A stretch of 64,000 nucleotides of DNA from Desertivirga xinjiangensis (GCF_024436435.1 NZ_JAFMZP010000004.1:248001-312000), one strand, 5' to 3'. Shown: positions 45,856 through 55,880, counted from the stretch's first letter. The notes: generated from the sequence alone by a model not told the origin. Program-made: numbers and translations.

Positions 45856-47899
45856 GAGCTTTCTGATGTTGCTGCTTATAGTTCATAAGGCTAATCTGCT
45901 TTCAGCTCAGGTTGAAACCGACGATGTGGTTGAAATGATCATAGAATCAATGACAGAAGCCGCAGGGGAGGACTTTGACTATACCGAGTTAACGGAACGT
46001 CTGAATTTTTACCGAAAAAATCCTATAGACCTGAACGGTGCTGAAAGGGAAACATTACAGGAGCTAATCTTTTTATCACCTCTGCAGATTGATCAAATCC
46101 TTAGGCATAGAAATGAAACCGGAAAATTACTTGATCTTCTTGAGCTTCAAACCATTGATGGACTTGATGCCCAAACTATCAGGAGATTATTGCCTTTTGT
46201 TTTTTTGCCCGGGAATAATACGCCCGGGAACCTTAGTCTGAAAAATCTGGTCCGGGAAGGACGCAATGACTTGTTTGTCACCGTCTCTCAGGTACTGCAG
46301 AAACAACAGGGATACGTTATTCCAGAAGACAAGACAAAGGCATATTACCTTGGATCGCGGCAACGGTTTCTGACTCGTTACCGTTATCATTACGGACAAA
46401 ACCTTTCGGCAGCCTTGACTATGGAAAAGGATGCGGGCGAACGATTTATTTCCGCGAAGAAAATACATGGGTTCGATTTTTTTTCAGGCAACTTATCTTA
46501 CAAAACTGGTGGCAGGATAAAAAAAGTAGTTGCGGGTGATTATTCTCTGCAGTTCGGCCAGGGTCTAAGTTTGTGGTCGGGCCTGGGTTTCGGGAAAGGA
46601 GCTGCCGTTTCGTCGGTTGCAAAAAACGCTGTCGGGCTTAAAGCATATACCTCAACGAATGAGGCTCTGTTTTTAAGAGGCCTGGCCTCCACTATTCAGT
46701 TTGGAACAATAGAGCTTACCCCTTTTCTATCTGGCCGGCGGGTAGATGGAGGACTGTCTGAAAGTGAAGGAAGCGGAGATGAAGAAGTGACTTCCCTGGT
46801 GCAGACCGGACTTCACAGAACCAGCAGTGAAAATAAAAAGCGCAGGAACACCAGTCATTTTCTTTATGGAGCTAATATTCTGTATTCAAAAAGATCTTTG
46901 AGAATCGGAGCCTTAGCCTATCACAACCGCTTTAGTTCGGCATTCGGATCGGCTAAGCAGGCCTATGATCTTTACAGGTTTACAGGGCGCAGCCTGAACA
47001 ATTTTAGTACGTATTATAATAGTAGCTGGAAGAATATTTATTTTTTTGGAGAGCTTGCCTATTCAGCCGGAGGTAGCGTCGCAGTCATTAACGGTGCAAT
47101 TTCCAGTCTGACACCCAAAGTTGCCTTGGTACTTGTTCACCGTAATTATGCGAAAGATTACTATTCTTTCTTTAACCAGGCTCTGGCTGAAGGGAGTAGT
47201 GCCGTTAATGAAAAAGGATTCTATTCGGGACTGGTAGTTACTCCTGGCAGGAAGTACGAGATCAGTGTTTATGCCGATCTCTTTCGCTTTCCCTGGCTGC
47301 GATATAGGGTCGACAGCCCTTCTTGGGGCTATGAAATGTTTTCACAAATAGGTTATGCTCCATCAAAGAAGTTTAAGCTGAGTATCCGTTACAAATTTGA
47401 GAATAAACAGGAAAATGAGAACATTCCGAATCCAATTAACTTTTTGGAACAGGTGGCAAAAAAAGCATATCGGCTGGAGCTTAATTATAAAATCTCTGAA
47501 CAGTGTCAGTTGAGGAACCGGGCAGAAGTTATAAGCTACCAAAAAGCTGAACAGAAAAGAGAATATGGATTTTTACTGTTCCAGGACGTGATTTATAAAC
47601 CGTTGCAATCCAGGGTTTCAGCTAACATCAGGTTTGCTGTTTTCGAGACCGAAAGTTACAATGCCCGTATTTACGCCAATGAGAATGACGTTTTATATAG
47701 TTTTTCAGCCCCTGCGCACTATAACAGGGGGTTACGGTATTACGCAAACCTTCGCTACCGGGTGTGCAAAGGCATAGATATGTGGTTCCGGTATGCTAAG
47801 ACAAGCTATTCAGACCTTCAGGAAATAGGTTCGGGGCTGGAGAGAATTGCGGGAAACAATAAATCGGATGTTAAACTTCAATTACGATTTCAATTTTAA
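45845..47899 (+). CDS. Helix-hairpin-helix protein with predicted outer-membrane barrel
   Basis: The 684-residue product has a signal peptide (about residues 1-22, ending LLSAQ). Residues about 45-120 form two ComEA-like HhH units (FYRKNPIDLNGAERETLQELIFLSPLQIDQIL and LLELQTIDGLDAQTIRRLLPF). From about residue 150 the sequence shows long alternating strands with GQGLSLWSGLGFG and many aromatic turns, ending LQLRFQF. This fits a DNA-binding plug fused to an outer-membrane barrel. It overlaps the upstream gene by 11 bases and the comEC ATG by one base. No function is established; DNA uptake is inferred. Confidence 0.8.
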   Translation: MNFKSFLMLLLIVHKANLLSAQVETDDVVEMIIESMTEAAGEDFDYTELTERLNFYRKNPIDLNGAERETLQELIFLSPLQIDQILRHRNETGKLLDLLELQTIDGLDAQTIRRLLPFVFLPGNNTPGNLSLKNLVREGRNDLFVTVSQVLQKQQGYVIPEDKTKAYYLGSRQRFLTRYRYHYGQNLSAALTMEKDAGERFISAKKIHGFDFFSGNLSYKTGGRIKKVVAGDYSLQFGQGLSLWSGLGFGKGAAVSSVAKNAVGLKAYTSTNEALFLRGLASTIQFGTIELTPFLSGRRVDGGLSESEGSGDEEVTSLVQTGLHRTSSENKKRRNTSHFLYGANILYSKRSLRIGALAYHNRFSSAFGSAKQAYDLYRFTGRSLNNFSTYYNSSWKNIYFFGELAYSAGGSVAVINGAISSLTPKVALVLVHRNYAKDYYSFFNQALAEGSSAVNEKGFYSGLVVTPGRKYEISVYADLFRFPWLRYRVDSPSWGYEMFSQIGYAPSKKFKLSIRYKFENKQENENIPNPINFLEQVAKKAYRLELNYKISEQCQLRNRAEVISYQKAEQKREYGFLLFQDVIYKPLQSRVSANIRFAVFETESYNARIYANENDVLYSFSAPAHYNRGLRYYANLRYRVCKGIDMWFRYAKTSYSDLQEIGSGLERIAGNNKSDVKLQLRFQF

Positions 47900-50034
47900 T
47901 GCCGGTTGTATTCAGAGGCGAAATATTGTTTGTCAGACTACTTCTTCCTCTGATTATAGGAATAACGGGAGGCCTTTGCTTTCGTCCTTCATCTTTAAGC
48001 TATTCAATCCACACGAGCATTTTGCTTTTTCTGTTTACCGTGCTCTACCTTCTATGGTTCAAGTACAGATCCTTCAAAGTTTACCTGTTCAAGTGGTTGC
48101 CCGGCTTGATCGTACATCTGTTATTGATATGTCTAGGTTACGTGATAACGGCCCGGCATTACGTGGAAGGGAGCCCTGATCATTTCAGTAGAACGCCCTC
48201 CGAAGCACTGGTAGTAACCATTTGCTCTGATCCAAGCTATAAAAGCGATATTTTAAGATTTGAAGCAGAAATAAATCAATCTTTTCAGGGAAAGCGATTT
48301 TACCTATGTTCCGGAAAGCTTTTGGTGGCTTTGCAAGCCAGGGCCCGCCCGGACCTGAAATATGGAGACAGGTTATTTATTCCTTATGTATTTGAAGAAG
48401 TGGCTCCTCCACTTAATCCATACGAATTTGATTACAGACACTATCTTGCGAATCACGGGATTTATCACCAGACATTTATCACAGCTTCAAGGGTCAGTCT
48501 GTTAAACAGAGGGCAAGGTAATTCTCTTATAGGGATGGCTCTAAACTTACGTCAAAAACTAGTAAGGGGTTTTCAGCAGTTTATTCCGGGTGCAGATGCG
48601 GCGGCCCTCGCGTCCACCCTTATCCTGGGATACCGTGCTGAATTAAGTGCTGAAACTATCAGTGCTTATTCGAAAACAGGTACAATGCATGTCCTCTCAG
48701 TCTCGGGTATGCACGTAGCTTTGGTGTTCTTTGTCCTGAATCAATCACTATGGTTTATGGATAAAAGACGCTGGCTGAAAATTCTGAGAGCATTTCTCAT
48801 TGTTGTCTTAATATGGTTTTATACTCTAGTCTCCGGTTTTTCCCCCTCAGTTTGCCGGGCAGCTGTGATGATCAGCTTTCTAATTATTGGCAAGCCCTTC
48901 AACCGTCGCATTAACTCCTATAACTTAATTTGTATTTCTGCGTTCTTACTACTTGTTTACAATCCATATTTTCTGGTAGATGCGGGTTTCCAGTTGTCTT
49001 ACCTTGCAGTGCTGGGGCTTATTTACCTATATCCTAAAATTTACCGACTTTGGTATTTAAAGAACTGGATTTCGGATAAAATATGGGACTACGTGTCTTT
49101 ATCAATAGCAGCGCAGGCTTCAACTGCTCCGTTAAGTCTATTGTATTTTCATCAGTTTCCGGTGTATTTTCTGTTAAGTAACCTTCTGATCGTCCTCCCG
49201 GTTTCTCTGATTATGTATGCCGGCCTTGGCTTTCTATTTCTGTTTTCATTCTATAACACACCGGGCGATTTATATTTAGTGCTAAAAATGTTGGGGGCTT
49301 TGCTGAGTCTATGTATTGAAGGCCTCAATAAGGTTCTGCTATATATAGAACGCCTGCCTTATTCAAGTATGCAATTCTATCATTATGATGCATGGTATTA
49401 TTGTTTGATGTTTCTTGCGGGATTGTTATTAATATTTGCTTTACAAGCCAAAAATAAGAAGCTTTTGTATGTCTTTTCGTTCATAATGCTGGTTATAGCG
49501 ATCTATACCTCGCGCTCTAAAATACATCGATATCATATCCGCCAGGTTATATTCTATAGCTTGCGTAAAAATACGGCTATTGGTTTTTTTGATGCAGGGA
49601 AAGCTTATGTCTATTCAGATCTTAAGTCGACCGACAAGGCATTTCAATTCTCTGTAAAGCCCTCACTGGATGCAATTTCGAATGAGTTCTATTTTATAGA
49701 TCGTGTCCCCAAAAAGAACAAAAACATTCCTGGACATGGCGGTAATTGGCTGCAGTTCTATAATCTCAGGATACTCATGTGGGATCCGTCCATGGATAAT
49801 CATACTTTTGACAAAACGCTTAATGCTGAAGTTCTGTTACTTCGGGGAAATCCAAAAGTTAAGATCGCGGATGTGATAAAATGGGTAAAGTTCCAGGTTC
49901 TTCTGATTGATGGAAGCAATACAAACTACCGGGCAAATGCCTGGCAGGAAGAGGCCAGAATTCTTAAGTTAGATTGTTATACTCTGAAAGGCGTTGCCGC
50001 GTACTGCATAAATTTAAATTTGGAAAAAAATTAA
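47899..50034 (+). CDS. comEC: ComEC/Rec2 family DNA-uptake channel protein
   Basis: ComEC carries single-stranded DNA across the inner membrane in natural transformation. The 711-residue protein has N-terminal membrane segments, a DUF4131-type soluble domain (about residues 90-215) and the Competence domain with HVLSVSGMHVALV near residue 270, GFSPSVCRAAVMI and DAGFQLSYLAVLGLIY. The last 170 residues lack the His-x-His-x-Asp-His motif of the metallo-beta-lactamase domain of longer ComEC forms, so it is a short form. It shares a stop-start overlap with the HhH/barrel gene. Confidence 0.92.
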   Translation: MPVVFRGEILFVRLLLPLIIGITGGLCFRPSSLSYSIHTSILLFLFTVLYLLWFKYRSFKVYLFKWLPGLIVHLLLICLGYVITARHYVEGSPDHFSRTPSEALVVTICSDPSYKSDILRFEAEINQSFQGKRFYLCSGKLLVALQARARPDLKYGDRLFIPYVFEEVAPPLNPYEFDYRHYLANHGIYHQTFITASRVSLLNRGQGNSLIGMALNLRQKLVRGFQQFIPGADAAALASTLILGYRAELSAETISAYSKTGTMHVLSVSGMHVALVFFVLNQSLWFMDKRRWLKILRAFLIVVLIWFYTLVSGFSPSVCRAAVMISFLIIGKPFNRRINSYNLICISAFLLLVYNPYFLVDAGFQLSYLAVLGLIYLYPKIYRLWYLKNWISDKIWDYVSLSIAAQASTAPLSLLYFHQFPVYFLLSNLLIVLPVSLIMYAGLGFLFLFSFYNTPGDLYLVLKMLGALLSLCIEGLNKVLLYIERLPYSSMQFYHYDAWYYCLMFLAGLLLIFALQAKNKKLLYVFSFIMLVIAIYTSRSKIHRYHIRQVIFYSLRKNTAIGFFDAGKAYVYSDLKSTDKAFQFSVKPSLDAISNEFYFIDRVPKKNKNIPGHGGNWLQFYNLRILMWDPSMDNHTFDKTLNAEVLLLRGNPKVKIADVIKWVKFQVLLIDGSNTNYRANAWQEEARILKLDCYTLKGVAAYCINLNLEKN

Positions 50035-50068
50035 ACCAACAAAGCCAGTTTTAACCTGTTAAAAAGCT

Positions 50069-51133
50069 ATGCCCATTCAACCTGAGCTTAATCTTCCTTA
50101 TGAAGTTTTTTTAATTGGAGATACCGGCGATATTTCTCCTACCAGGCCCGACCCGGTTTTACAGACCCTGTGCTCGCACTTTAATCCTGATCAGCATTCT
50201 GCTGTAGTGTTTCTGGGCGATAATATCTATCCCCGGGGGATGCCACCGAAAGGGAATATTTTACGGACCAATGCGGAAAATACCTTAAAAAGACATTTTG
50301 AAGCATTAAAAGATTACCATGGAAAGGTGGTTTTTATAGCCGGAAATCATGATTGGAATAAAGGGCGGAAAGATGGTTATGAGTATATAGTACGGCAGGA
50401 AAAGTACATTCAGAAATTGTTCGAAGGACGAAACGTATTTCTGCCCTCAAATGGTTGCCCCGGACCGGTCGAAATTGATATCAATCATAGCCTGACCATT
50501 GTTGCAATTGATACACAGTGGTGGCTACAGAAGGGACTGAGGCCAATAGGCAGGCAATACGGTTGCAGCGTCGAGTCGGAGGAAGATTTCTTTGAACAAC
50601 TGGTTGCTATTCTTGAAAAGAACAAGCATAAGCATCTCCTTGTTACTGGTCATCATCCCGTTTATAGTTACGCGATACATGGTGGGCGCTTCAAGCTGAA
50701 ACATCATATTTTTCCATTGACGATATACGATAAATCAGCCTGGATTCCCTTGCCTGGAATTGGTTCTTTACTGCCACTGTATCGTAAGTTTTTAGGAGCC
50801 AGAGAAGATATGGCACATCCGAGATACAGGCGGCTGCGCAAGAAATTAAAGGAGATTCTAGCGCAATATCCTAATCTGATCTATGCTGCGGGACACGAGC
50901 ATAATTTGCAATACATCTGCAAAGATCATAATCACTTCATTGTAAGCGGATCAGGCTCAAAAGTGAAATATGTGGTTCAAAGTGGGAAGTATCTGCGTTT
51001 TGGCGAAAAGGTAAAAGGCTTCTTCAAGCTGCGTTTTGATACCGATGGTGCGGTTTTTTTGTCGGCCTGGGCAGTTGATCCCAGTAAAAAGATGACGATG
51101 GGCAAGCTTATTTATGAAGAGCAGATAATATAA
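50069..51133 (+). CDS. Metallophosphoesterase
   Basis: The 354-residue protein has the calcineurin-like metal motifs in order: FLIGDTGDIS, VVFLGDNIYP, FIAGNHDWNKG, LLVTGHHPVYSY and YAAGHEHNLQYI. These give two metal sites. There is no signal peptide, so it is probably cytoplasmic. A substrate cannot be named. It starts 34 bases after comEC and may be in the same transcript, but no link to DNA uptake is known. Confidence 0.88.
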   Translation: MPIQPELNLPYEVFLIGDTGDISPTRPDPVLQTLCSHFNPDQHSAVVFLGDNIYPRGMPPKGNILRTNAENTLKRHFEALKDYHGKVVFIAGNHDWNKGRKDGYEYIVRQEKYIQKLFEGRNVFLPSNGCPGPVEIDINHSLTIVAIDTQWWLQKGLRPIGRQYGCSVESEEDFFEQLVAILEKNKHKHLLVTGHHPVYSYAIHGGRFKLKHHIFPLTIYDKSAWIPLPGIGSLLPLYRKFLGAREDMAHPRYRRLRKKLKEILAQYPNLIYAAGHEHNLQYICKDHNHFIVSGSGSKVKYVVQSGKYLRFGEKVKGFFKLRFDTDGAVFLSAWAVDPSKKMTMGKLIYEEQII

Positions 51134-51199
51134 GAAGTATACTAACTATCCAGGATCTGCCCGGTAAAGGCAAATCCTGGTGAATGTTGTAAGGGCTTG

Positions 51200-52936
51200 T
51201 TATACCCCAAGGTCGCTGATAATAGTATTTACTTTTTCATCAAGCAAAGTGTCTGCTTCTTTGTAAGCGGTGGCATCAGTAAGTGAACCTTTTACACTGC
51301 AGTAGAATTTTATTTTAGGCTCAGTTCCTGAAGGGCGCGCCGAGATTATACTTCCATCTTCAGTGACAAATTGCAGTACATCCGATTTTGGAAGTGCAAT
51401 TTCGCTAACATTACCTGAAGAAATATCCGTTTCCTTTCTTAACTCATAATCTTTAAGGGTTACTACTTTCGAACCGCCAAGGCTTACCGGCGGATTGTTT
51501 CTGAACCTTTCCATCATTGCTTTGATCTCTTCAGCTCCACTCTTGCCTTTTTTAGTTACTGATACAAGCTTTTCCTTATAGAAGCCATACTGCTGATACA
51601 TCTCAAGCAAGGCATCGAACAAGCTGCTTCCCTGATCTTTGTAGAAGGCAGTCATTTCTGCGATAAAAGCGGCAGAAATTACAGCATCTTTGTCGCGGAC
51701 CAGGTCGCCGATCAGGTATCCGTAGCTCTCTTCCCCGCCACCGATAAATGTTTTTTGGCCTTCAAATTTTGTCATTAATTCGCCGATATACTTAAAGCCG
51801 GTGAGGGTATTATAGCATTCAACATTCTTTGCAGCGGCAATGGCATCAATGATATACGAAGTAACAATGGTTTTAACAATATATTCTTTGCCGGTAAGTT
51901 TTCCGTTCTGTTCCCAGGCTGTGAGCAGGTAATTGATGAGCAAACTGCCGGTTTGATTTCCGTTTAACAGTACAAACTCTCCTTCATTATTTCTAACGGC
52001 TATACCTACGCGGTCGGCATCCGGGTCGGTTGCCAGGATAAGGTCAGCATCGATTTCTTTCCCTTTTGCCAGAGCCAGAGTTAAGGCTTCTTTTTCTTCC
52101 GGATTTGGATATACAACCGTTGGGAAATTGCCGTCTGGCTTGATTTGTTCTTCAACCAGGCTTACATTGGTAAAACCAAAACGCTCTAAAGCTTGCGGGA
52201 CCAGCGTGATTCCGGTGCCATGAATGGGAGAGAATACTATTTTAAGATCTTTCTGACGTTTGATGGCCTCAGGTGAAACAGAAAGCTTAACGATCTTATC
52301 AAGATAGAGCGCGTCTATTTCTTCGCCGATATATTGAATATTCTCTTCAACAGGCGAAAATTTAACAAGGTCAACAGAAGTAACCTTAGCTACTTCGTCC
52401 ATCACGAGCTTGTCGTCCGGCGATACAAATTGACCGCCATCAGCACCATAAGCTTTATAACCGTTATATTCTTTAGGATTATGAGATGCGGTAAGCATTA
52501 CGCCGCTTCTGCATCCTAATTCACGTATTGCAAAGGATAGTTCAGGCGTGGGTCTCAACTCTTTGAAAAAATAAACCTGGATGCCGTTTGCTGAAAAAAC
52601 TTCTGCCGTAACTCTGGCCAGTACATCGGAGTTATTACGGCTGTCGTGAGCGATAGCGACTTTTATTTTTTCTCCCGGATACTTTTTTATTAAATAATTA
52701 GCTAAACCCTGGGTAGCGGCCCCGATGGTATATTTATTTATGCGGTTAGAGCCCGGGCCCATTATACCTCTTAATCCTCCTGTGCCAAATTCCAGGCTGC
52801 GGTAAAAAGAATCTGTTAATTCAGTATAAGCTTCCTCGTTAAGGAGGTTCTGAATTTGCTGTTTCGTGTCTGGGTCGTAGCTTCCCTGTAGCCAGGTGTT
52901 AACGCGTTCTAATACAGAAGGCTCTAGTTGATGCAT
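51200..52936 (-). CDS. Phosphoglucomutase/phosphomannomutase (alpha-D-phosphohexomutase)
   Basis: The enzyme interconverts hexose-1- and hexose-6-phosphates. The 578-residue protein has the phosphoserine loop TASHNPKEYNGYK, the metal loop ATDPDADRVGI, the sugar loop GGEESYGYLIG and the phosphate loop RPSGTEPKIKF. Its size and EESYG loop resemble the PgcA/PGM2 branch that acts on glucose or mannose phosphates. It is divergent from gldK. It could supply mannose-1-phosphate to ManC, though it is not in the same operon. Confidence 0.9.
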   Translation of the reverse strand: MHQLEPSVLERVNTWLQGSYDPDTKQQIQNLLNEEAYTELTDSFYRSLEFGTGGLRGIMGPGSNRINKYTIGAATQGLANYLIKKYPGEKIKVAIAHDSRNNSDVLARVTAEVFSANGIQVYFFKELRPTPELSFAIRELGCRSGVMLTASHNPKEYNGYKAYGADGGQFVSPDDKLVMDEVAKVTSVDLVKFSPVEENIQYIGEEIDALYLDKIVKLSVSPEAIKRQKDLKIVFSPIHGTGITLVPQALERFGFTNVSLVEEQIKPDGNFPTVVYPNPEEKEALTLALAKGKEIDADLILATDPDADRVGIAVRNNEGEFVLLNGNQTGSLLINYLLTAWEQNGKLTGKEYIVKTIVTSYIIDAIAAAKNVECYNTLTGFKYIGELMTKFEGQKTFIGGGEESYGYLIGDLVRDKDAVISAAFIAEMTAFYKDQGSSLFDALLEMYQQYGFYKEKLVSVTKKGKSGAEEIKAMMERFRNNPPVSLGGSKVVTLKDYELRKETDISSGNVSEIALPKSDVLQFVTEDGSIISARPSGTEPKIKFYCSVKGSLTDATAYKEADTLLDEKVNTIISDLGV

Positions 52937-53337
52937 AAAGGTATGAGAGTTAAAATGTGCAATGATGATTTTTTAAGTGCAAGTATAATAAAGTTCCAAT
53001 TATAGATTGTTCTTTATTGAAAATTGTCCAGGGATAAACGCATTTATTGAAAAATTGTTAGCTATAGTTTGAATTTTTTATGACGGAGAAGAATGCTTTT
53101 TAACGGTCCCTGTACTGATGCAAAAAAAGGTCAGCATTTGCTGCTAACGCTAATAAAATGCCAGGGAAACCGCCTGAGGTATTGTTTTGATGTTTATTAA
53201 TAAGTCTATCGAAAACGAGGAGTTTTGCAACAGAAGGAGGTTTTTTTTAGCAGTTTCTAAAAAAAGGTGTGAAAAAAAAGCCGATGGCATCATTCTTGAT
53301 TAACTGGTAACATACCCATGATTTAAACAACACACTT
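52937..53337. other. Divergent promoter region without a gene
   Basis: This 401-bp spacer between the phosphohexomutase and gldK is A/T rich. It holds an imperfect inverted repeat (GTCCCTG near 53105 with CAGGGA near 53163) and poly-A/T runs near 53245 and 53270. No exact TANNTTTG was found. There is no ORF of note. Confidence 0.6.
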
Positions 53338-54747
53338 ATGAAATCAACCAAATACTCTACTAAATTTAGGAAAATAAAAAGTCTTAAAAATATTGCGGCG
53401 CTCATTTTTGCTGGCGCTGTAGCTTCTAGTGTTTCTTCCTGCTCATCCCGGAATATTTATGAAACGCCGGCGGTGTATAGTTTTAAAGGCAAAGGAATGA
53501 TGCCGCCTCCAGGTATGGTTTATGTACCTTCAGGTACAATAATGTACAAAAGCTCGTCCGACGATGATGCAGTTGTAAAGAGAGTAAGCTTAAGCCCTTT
53601 CTTTATTGACGCCACGGAAGTAACCAATCGTCAATACAGAGAGTTTATTGATTGGGTGGCAGATTCTATTGTAATAACAGATTACTTAAAAGACGAAAGT
53701 TATTTTCTGCCGCCTGATAAAAATCATCCGGAGATCATTGCCAAACAGATCAACTGGAGTAAGCTTGAAAAGAATGATACTCCTCTATGGTTAAGCGCCG
53801 ATCCAAATATCAGCTCAAAAGTCCTTGGTTCACTGGTGCTGGAACAAAACGGCAAAAAAGTTTTAAATACTGAATTGCTTAAATACTCCCTTACTTACCA
53901 GAAGACTGGAGGGAAAAACCAAAACGAATTTGTTACTGAGGCAGTAAAGATCTATCCGGATAACAACGTTTGGTCTGCCGATTTTCCAAATTCACAGATG
54001 GGTTTTATGTCGGCTAATTATAATACGCATAAAACATATGACAATTATCCTGTAGTTGGTGTTACCTGGAAGCAGGCCAGGGCGTTTGCTGATTGGAGAG
54101 GTAAGTCGGCAGCTGCAATGCTCAATAAAAACGCTTATTTGAAGGCCTATCAGTTAACTTACAATCTGCCAACAGAAGCTCAGTGGCAATATGCGGCTGC
54201 TGGGGTGAGGAACCCGGAAGACGCACCTGTCTCAAATGCTAATAATCTGGTAACAGCGAAAGGGAAAAACGGCGAAAAACTGCTGGTAAACTTTAAACAG
54301 GGGGAGGGTAGTTATACAATGGACGGTTCAACGTTCACCTTACCTGTGAAGTCGTATAGCGCAAACGGTTTCGGATTATATAACATGTCGGGGAATGTTG
54401 CAGAATGGACCCTTGATGCTTTCAGTCCATCTGCCGTTGAATTTGTACACGACCTGAATCCTGTATTATTATATGATGCCAGCGATAGTGATGCTGAAGT
54501 AATGAAAAGAAAAGTTATACGAGGCGGTTCCTGGAAAGATAATGCGGAAGTACTGAATACAGATACCCGTAATTACGAAGTACAGGATCAGGCACATTCA
54601 TATATAGGCTTCAGATGCGTTATGCCAGCCCCCGAATTGCTTAGCGACCAGGTTCGCACTCGTAAGAATCAACCCGTTCAAAAACGTGCGTCAAATGTAG
54701 GCAGAGCATCGAGACCTTCCGAAAATGTAGTAACAAAAGCTGAATAA
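53338..54747 (+). CDS. gldK: GldK-type lipoprotein of the type IX secretion system
   Basis: GldK (PorK) is a formylglycine-generating-enzyme-fold lipoprotein that forms a periplasmic ring with GldN. The 469-residue protein has a lipobox (VSSC) around residue 35, PPPGMVYVPSGT, FFIDATEVTNRQYREFIDWV, then YDNYPVVGVTWKQARAFADWRG and NMSGNVAEWT with RGGSWKDNAEVL, as in GldK/GldJ proteins. The segment KIYPDNNVWSADF matches GldK better than GldJ. In most relatives gldK is followed by gldL and gldM. Here gldN begins 26 bases after the stop. A basic Arg/Lys/Ser tail ends the protein. Confidence 0.85.
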   Translation: MKSTKYSTKFRKIKSLKNIAALIFAGAVASSVSSCSSRNIYETPAVYSFKGKGMMPPPGMVYVPSGTIMYKSSSDDDAVVKRVSLSPFFIDATEVTNRQYREFIDWVADSIVITDYLKDESYFLPPDKNHPEIIAKQINWSKLEKNDTPLWLSADPNISSKVLGSLVLEQNGKKVLNTELLKYSLTYQKTGGKNQNEFVTEAVKIYPDNNVWSADFPNSQMGFMSANYNTHKTYDNYPVVGVTWKQARAFADWRGKSAAAMLNKNAYLKAYQLTYNLPTEAQWQYAAAGVRNPEDAPVSNANNLVTAKGKNGEKLLVNFKQGEGSYTMDGSTFTLPVKSYSANGFGLYNMSGNVAEWTLDAFSPSAVEFVHDLNPVLLYDASDSDAEVMKRKVIRGGSWKDNAEVLNTDTRNYEVQDQAHSYIGFRCVMPAPELLSDQVRTRKNQPVQKRASNVGRASRPSENVVTKAE

Positions 54748-54773
54748 CATACACACTCAAATAGAAAATTACC

Positions 54774-55673
54774 ATGAAAAATTATATAATACTTTCTTTT
54801 CTCTTGGCTGTTGGGAGCCAGGGAGTAATGGCTCAGGCACAAACACAGGCAACACTTACTTCAGATTCCATTTCCACTGTTGGAACATCTGATTCACTAA
54901 CTGCAAACGAACCTATGGTTCCGGTTGACGGGTTTTACAATTATACAATTCTGGATAACGCGAGTCCCTTTAATTATCCGCAGATCAATCCAAGTAATGT
55001 GCGGTTTTATAAAAGGATCTGGAGGGATATAGATCTGACGGATCCCAAAAATCAAGTGCTCGCCGTACCAGGATCTACTCTTATTGAAACTATCCTTGAT
55101 GGAATTAAAACAGGAAAGCTGACAGCTTACGATCCGGGGGATGATTCTTTTAAGACCCGTGTCAGTGCCCAGCAAGTGATGTCTAAACTTGTAGATACTG
55201 TATTGATACCGGTGTTTGACAATAATGGAAATCAAATCGATTCAAAAAAACAGCTTAACGACTTCGATCCGCAGAGGATTACTAAATTCCGGATTAAGGA
55301 GGATATCTTTTTTGACAAACAAAGGTCTAAAATTGAAAGTCGTATAATTGGAATAGCTCCCTTGATGAGCTTAAATACAGACCAGGCAATTGTGGGAGAG
55401 GCTCCGGCATTCTGGTTGTACTTTCCGGAATGCCGGCGGGTATTTGTTAAGAAAGATGTTTCTGACCCAGATAAAAATATGTTCGACATGAGTATGGATG
55501 ATATTTTTTTGCAAAGAAAATTTGCCAGTAAGATCATAAAAGAATCGAATACAACCGGTCAAAGAATTGTGGATTATACAAAAGATTCATCTGAACAAGA
55601 GAAAGAAGCTATGCGTATAGAAGCTGGCATTGAAGAATATAAAAAGAAAGTTTGGGGATATAATAATAACTGA
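54774..55673 (+). CDS. gldN: GldN-type type IX secretion protein
   Basis: GldN (PorN) partners GldK in the ring complex. The 299-residue protein has a signal peptide (ending AQAQ). The mature region has FYKRIWRDIDLTDPKNQ, a TLIETILDGIKTGKLTAYD segment, FRIKEDIFFDKQRSKIESRIIGIAP and AFWLYFPECRRVFVKKDV. These match GldN closely. It is 30-60 residues shorter than typical GldN/PorN. It follows gldK with a 26-base gap and no gldL or gldM between. A strong terminator lies 27 bases downstream. Confidence 0.87.
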   Translation: MKNYIILSFLLAVGSQGVMAQAQTQATLTSDSISTVGTSDSLTANEPMVPVDGFYNYTILDNASPFNYPQINPSNVRFYKRIWRDIDLTDPKNQVLAVPGSTLIETILDGIKTGKLTAYDPGDDSFKTRVSAQQVMSKLVDTVLIPVFDNNGNQIDSKKQLNDFDPQRITKFRIKEDIFFDKQRSKIESRIIGIAPLMSLNTDQAIVGEAPAFWLYFPECRRVFVKKDVSDPDKNMFDMSMDDIFLQRKFASKIIKESNTTGQRIVDYTKDSSEQEKEAMRIEAGIEEYKKKVWGYNNN

Positions 55674-55699
55674 TCTTTATGACTTGTAAGTGAAATTTA

Positions 55700-55725
55700 A
55701 AAGCTGCCCCCGGGCAGCTTTTTTT
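55700..55725 (+). terminator. Rho-independent terminator after gldN
   Basis: A 9-bp stem AAAGCTGCC/GGCAGCTTT with a CCCG loop is followed by a T tract (55719-55725). It marks gldK-gldN as a complete two-gene unit. Confidence 0.92.
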
Positions 55726-55880
55726 GTGTTCTAATTGTGTTATACCAGGTAAGAACAAAATGCTGATTATGAGTGTACTATAGGTGGCTGTTCTAATTTA
55801 TCGATCTGCTTAAAAAAAATATGCCATATGTTTTGGGCAATTGATTTATTTTGTGATAAATAAAATAACACCCCAGATAG

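Noticed and set aside
47847-48179. 110-codon plus-strand ORF crossing the HhH/comEC junction
   Set aside because: It lies in another frame across two well-supported genes and has no features of its own.
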